Shown in pieces: positions 6,211 through 6,443 of a DNA stretch of 6,443 nt. The notes under the pieces are model-generated. The model was not told where the DNA came from, ran no database searches, and saw only the letters and a program-made list of their open reading frames with translations. Positions within the stretch are counted from its first letter, which is position 1. Every line of letters begins with the position of its first letter. This stretch comes from Treponema sp. (GTDB lineage: Bacteria; Spirochaetota; Spirochaetia; Treponematales; Breznakiellaceae), in assembly GCA_020216655.1 (NCBI GenBank), contig JAIWNU010000206.1, positions 1-6,443 of the forward strand. Direction: 5' to 3'. A program made the position numbers and the translations under genes.

Positions 6211-6443
6211 TTACTGGATGTTGCTATAGAAGTTTACATTATCACCATTGGCATCTATAAACTGGATATTTTTAATATTATAGAACTGGCCAGCAGTTAA
6301 ATCACCGAATACGGTTCCATCATCTGCAACAGAATTATATCCCCATACAATTGCCATCCCGGTATCAACATAGTCTTTTGCAGTATTAAAATCTACAGAA
6401 GTTTTACCATACCTAACGGTATTAGTGACTGTTGACAAATCAA
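6211..6443 (-). CDS. Unidentified protein, C-terminal 76 residues
   Basis: The minus-strand frame is open from the window edge to a TAA at 6213-6211, so only the C-terminus is visible. I do not recognise it. The segment has no cysteine, is rich in Asn, Asp, Gly, Val and Tyr (VRYGKTSVDFNTAK, MAIVWGYNSVADDG, FIDANGDNVNFYSNIQ) and has an alternating hydrophobic pattern suggesting beta strands, as in many extracytoplasmic proteins. A TTG at 6438 could in principle start a short protein, but it has no visible ribosome binding site and the frame remains open beyond it. The terminator 54 bases downstream supports a genuine transcribed gene. A 60-base block here (6301-6360) is about 43% GC, lower than the DUF1707 gene. 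Confidence 0.6.
   Translation of the reverse strand, partial: DLSTVTNTVRYGKTSVDFNTAKDYVDTGMAIVWGYNSVADDGTVFGDLTAGQFYNIKNIQFIDANGDNVNFYSNIQ

Overview
The window looks like chromosomal DNA of a Gram-negative bacterium, most probably a spirochaete of the Treponema group. This is an inference. It rests on a secreted protein that combines a CsgG-like domain, one TPR-like repeat and an outer-membrane-barrel-like C-terminus, next to a YesM/YesN-type two-component pair, in DNA of mixed GC content. No rRNA or other taxonomic marker is present, so the assignment is tentative. I see no tRNA, rRNA, CRISPR array, insertion sequence, transposase or phage gene.

Left part (1-1250, all minus strand). A two-gene operon encodes a soluble DUF1707/LiaF-like repeat protein (609-1250) followed 13 bases later by a RidA-type enamine/imine deaminase (209-595). 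Just after ridA, a sigma70-like promoter with a perfect TTGACA -35 box precedes a well-placed Shine-Dalgarno sequence and a 43-codon ORF (11-142) that I do not recognise. It is a plausible independent small gene.

Middle (1251-2896). A 97-base divergent intergenic region carries two promoter candidates that overlap each other, plus a 5-bp inverted repeat. The plus-strand promoter and a strong ribosome binding site lead into a signal peptide that stops after 21 codons. The rest of the gene continues in the +1 frame for almost 500 codons. The N-terminal half of its CsgG-like domain is missing, so this is best read as a gene broken by an internal, frame-changing deletion (or an assembly error).

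Right part (2886-6037, minus strand). A sensor histidine kinase (YesM/LytS-type, two membrane segments, large extracytoplasmic region, HAMP) and an AraC-type response regulator (YesN-type) form a translationally coupled operon with a 4-base ATGA overlap. The regulator gene ends inside the 3' end of the broken gene (11-base convergent overlap). The kinase phosphorylates the regulator's Asp54 in response to an unknown external, possibly nutritional, cue. The regulator binds DNA through its C-terminal double HTH. Its targets are not in this window.

Right edge (6038-6443). A GC-rich hairpin followed by an interrupted T-run terminates a minus-strand gene whose last 76 codons lie at the window edge. 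This gene is unidentified. Nothing in the window is clearly a new defence or mobile system. The main items to follow up are the broken CsgG-like gene, the small ORF with its own promoter, and the overlapping divergent promoters.
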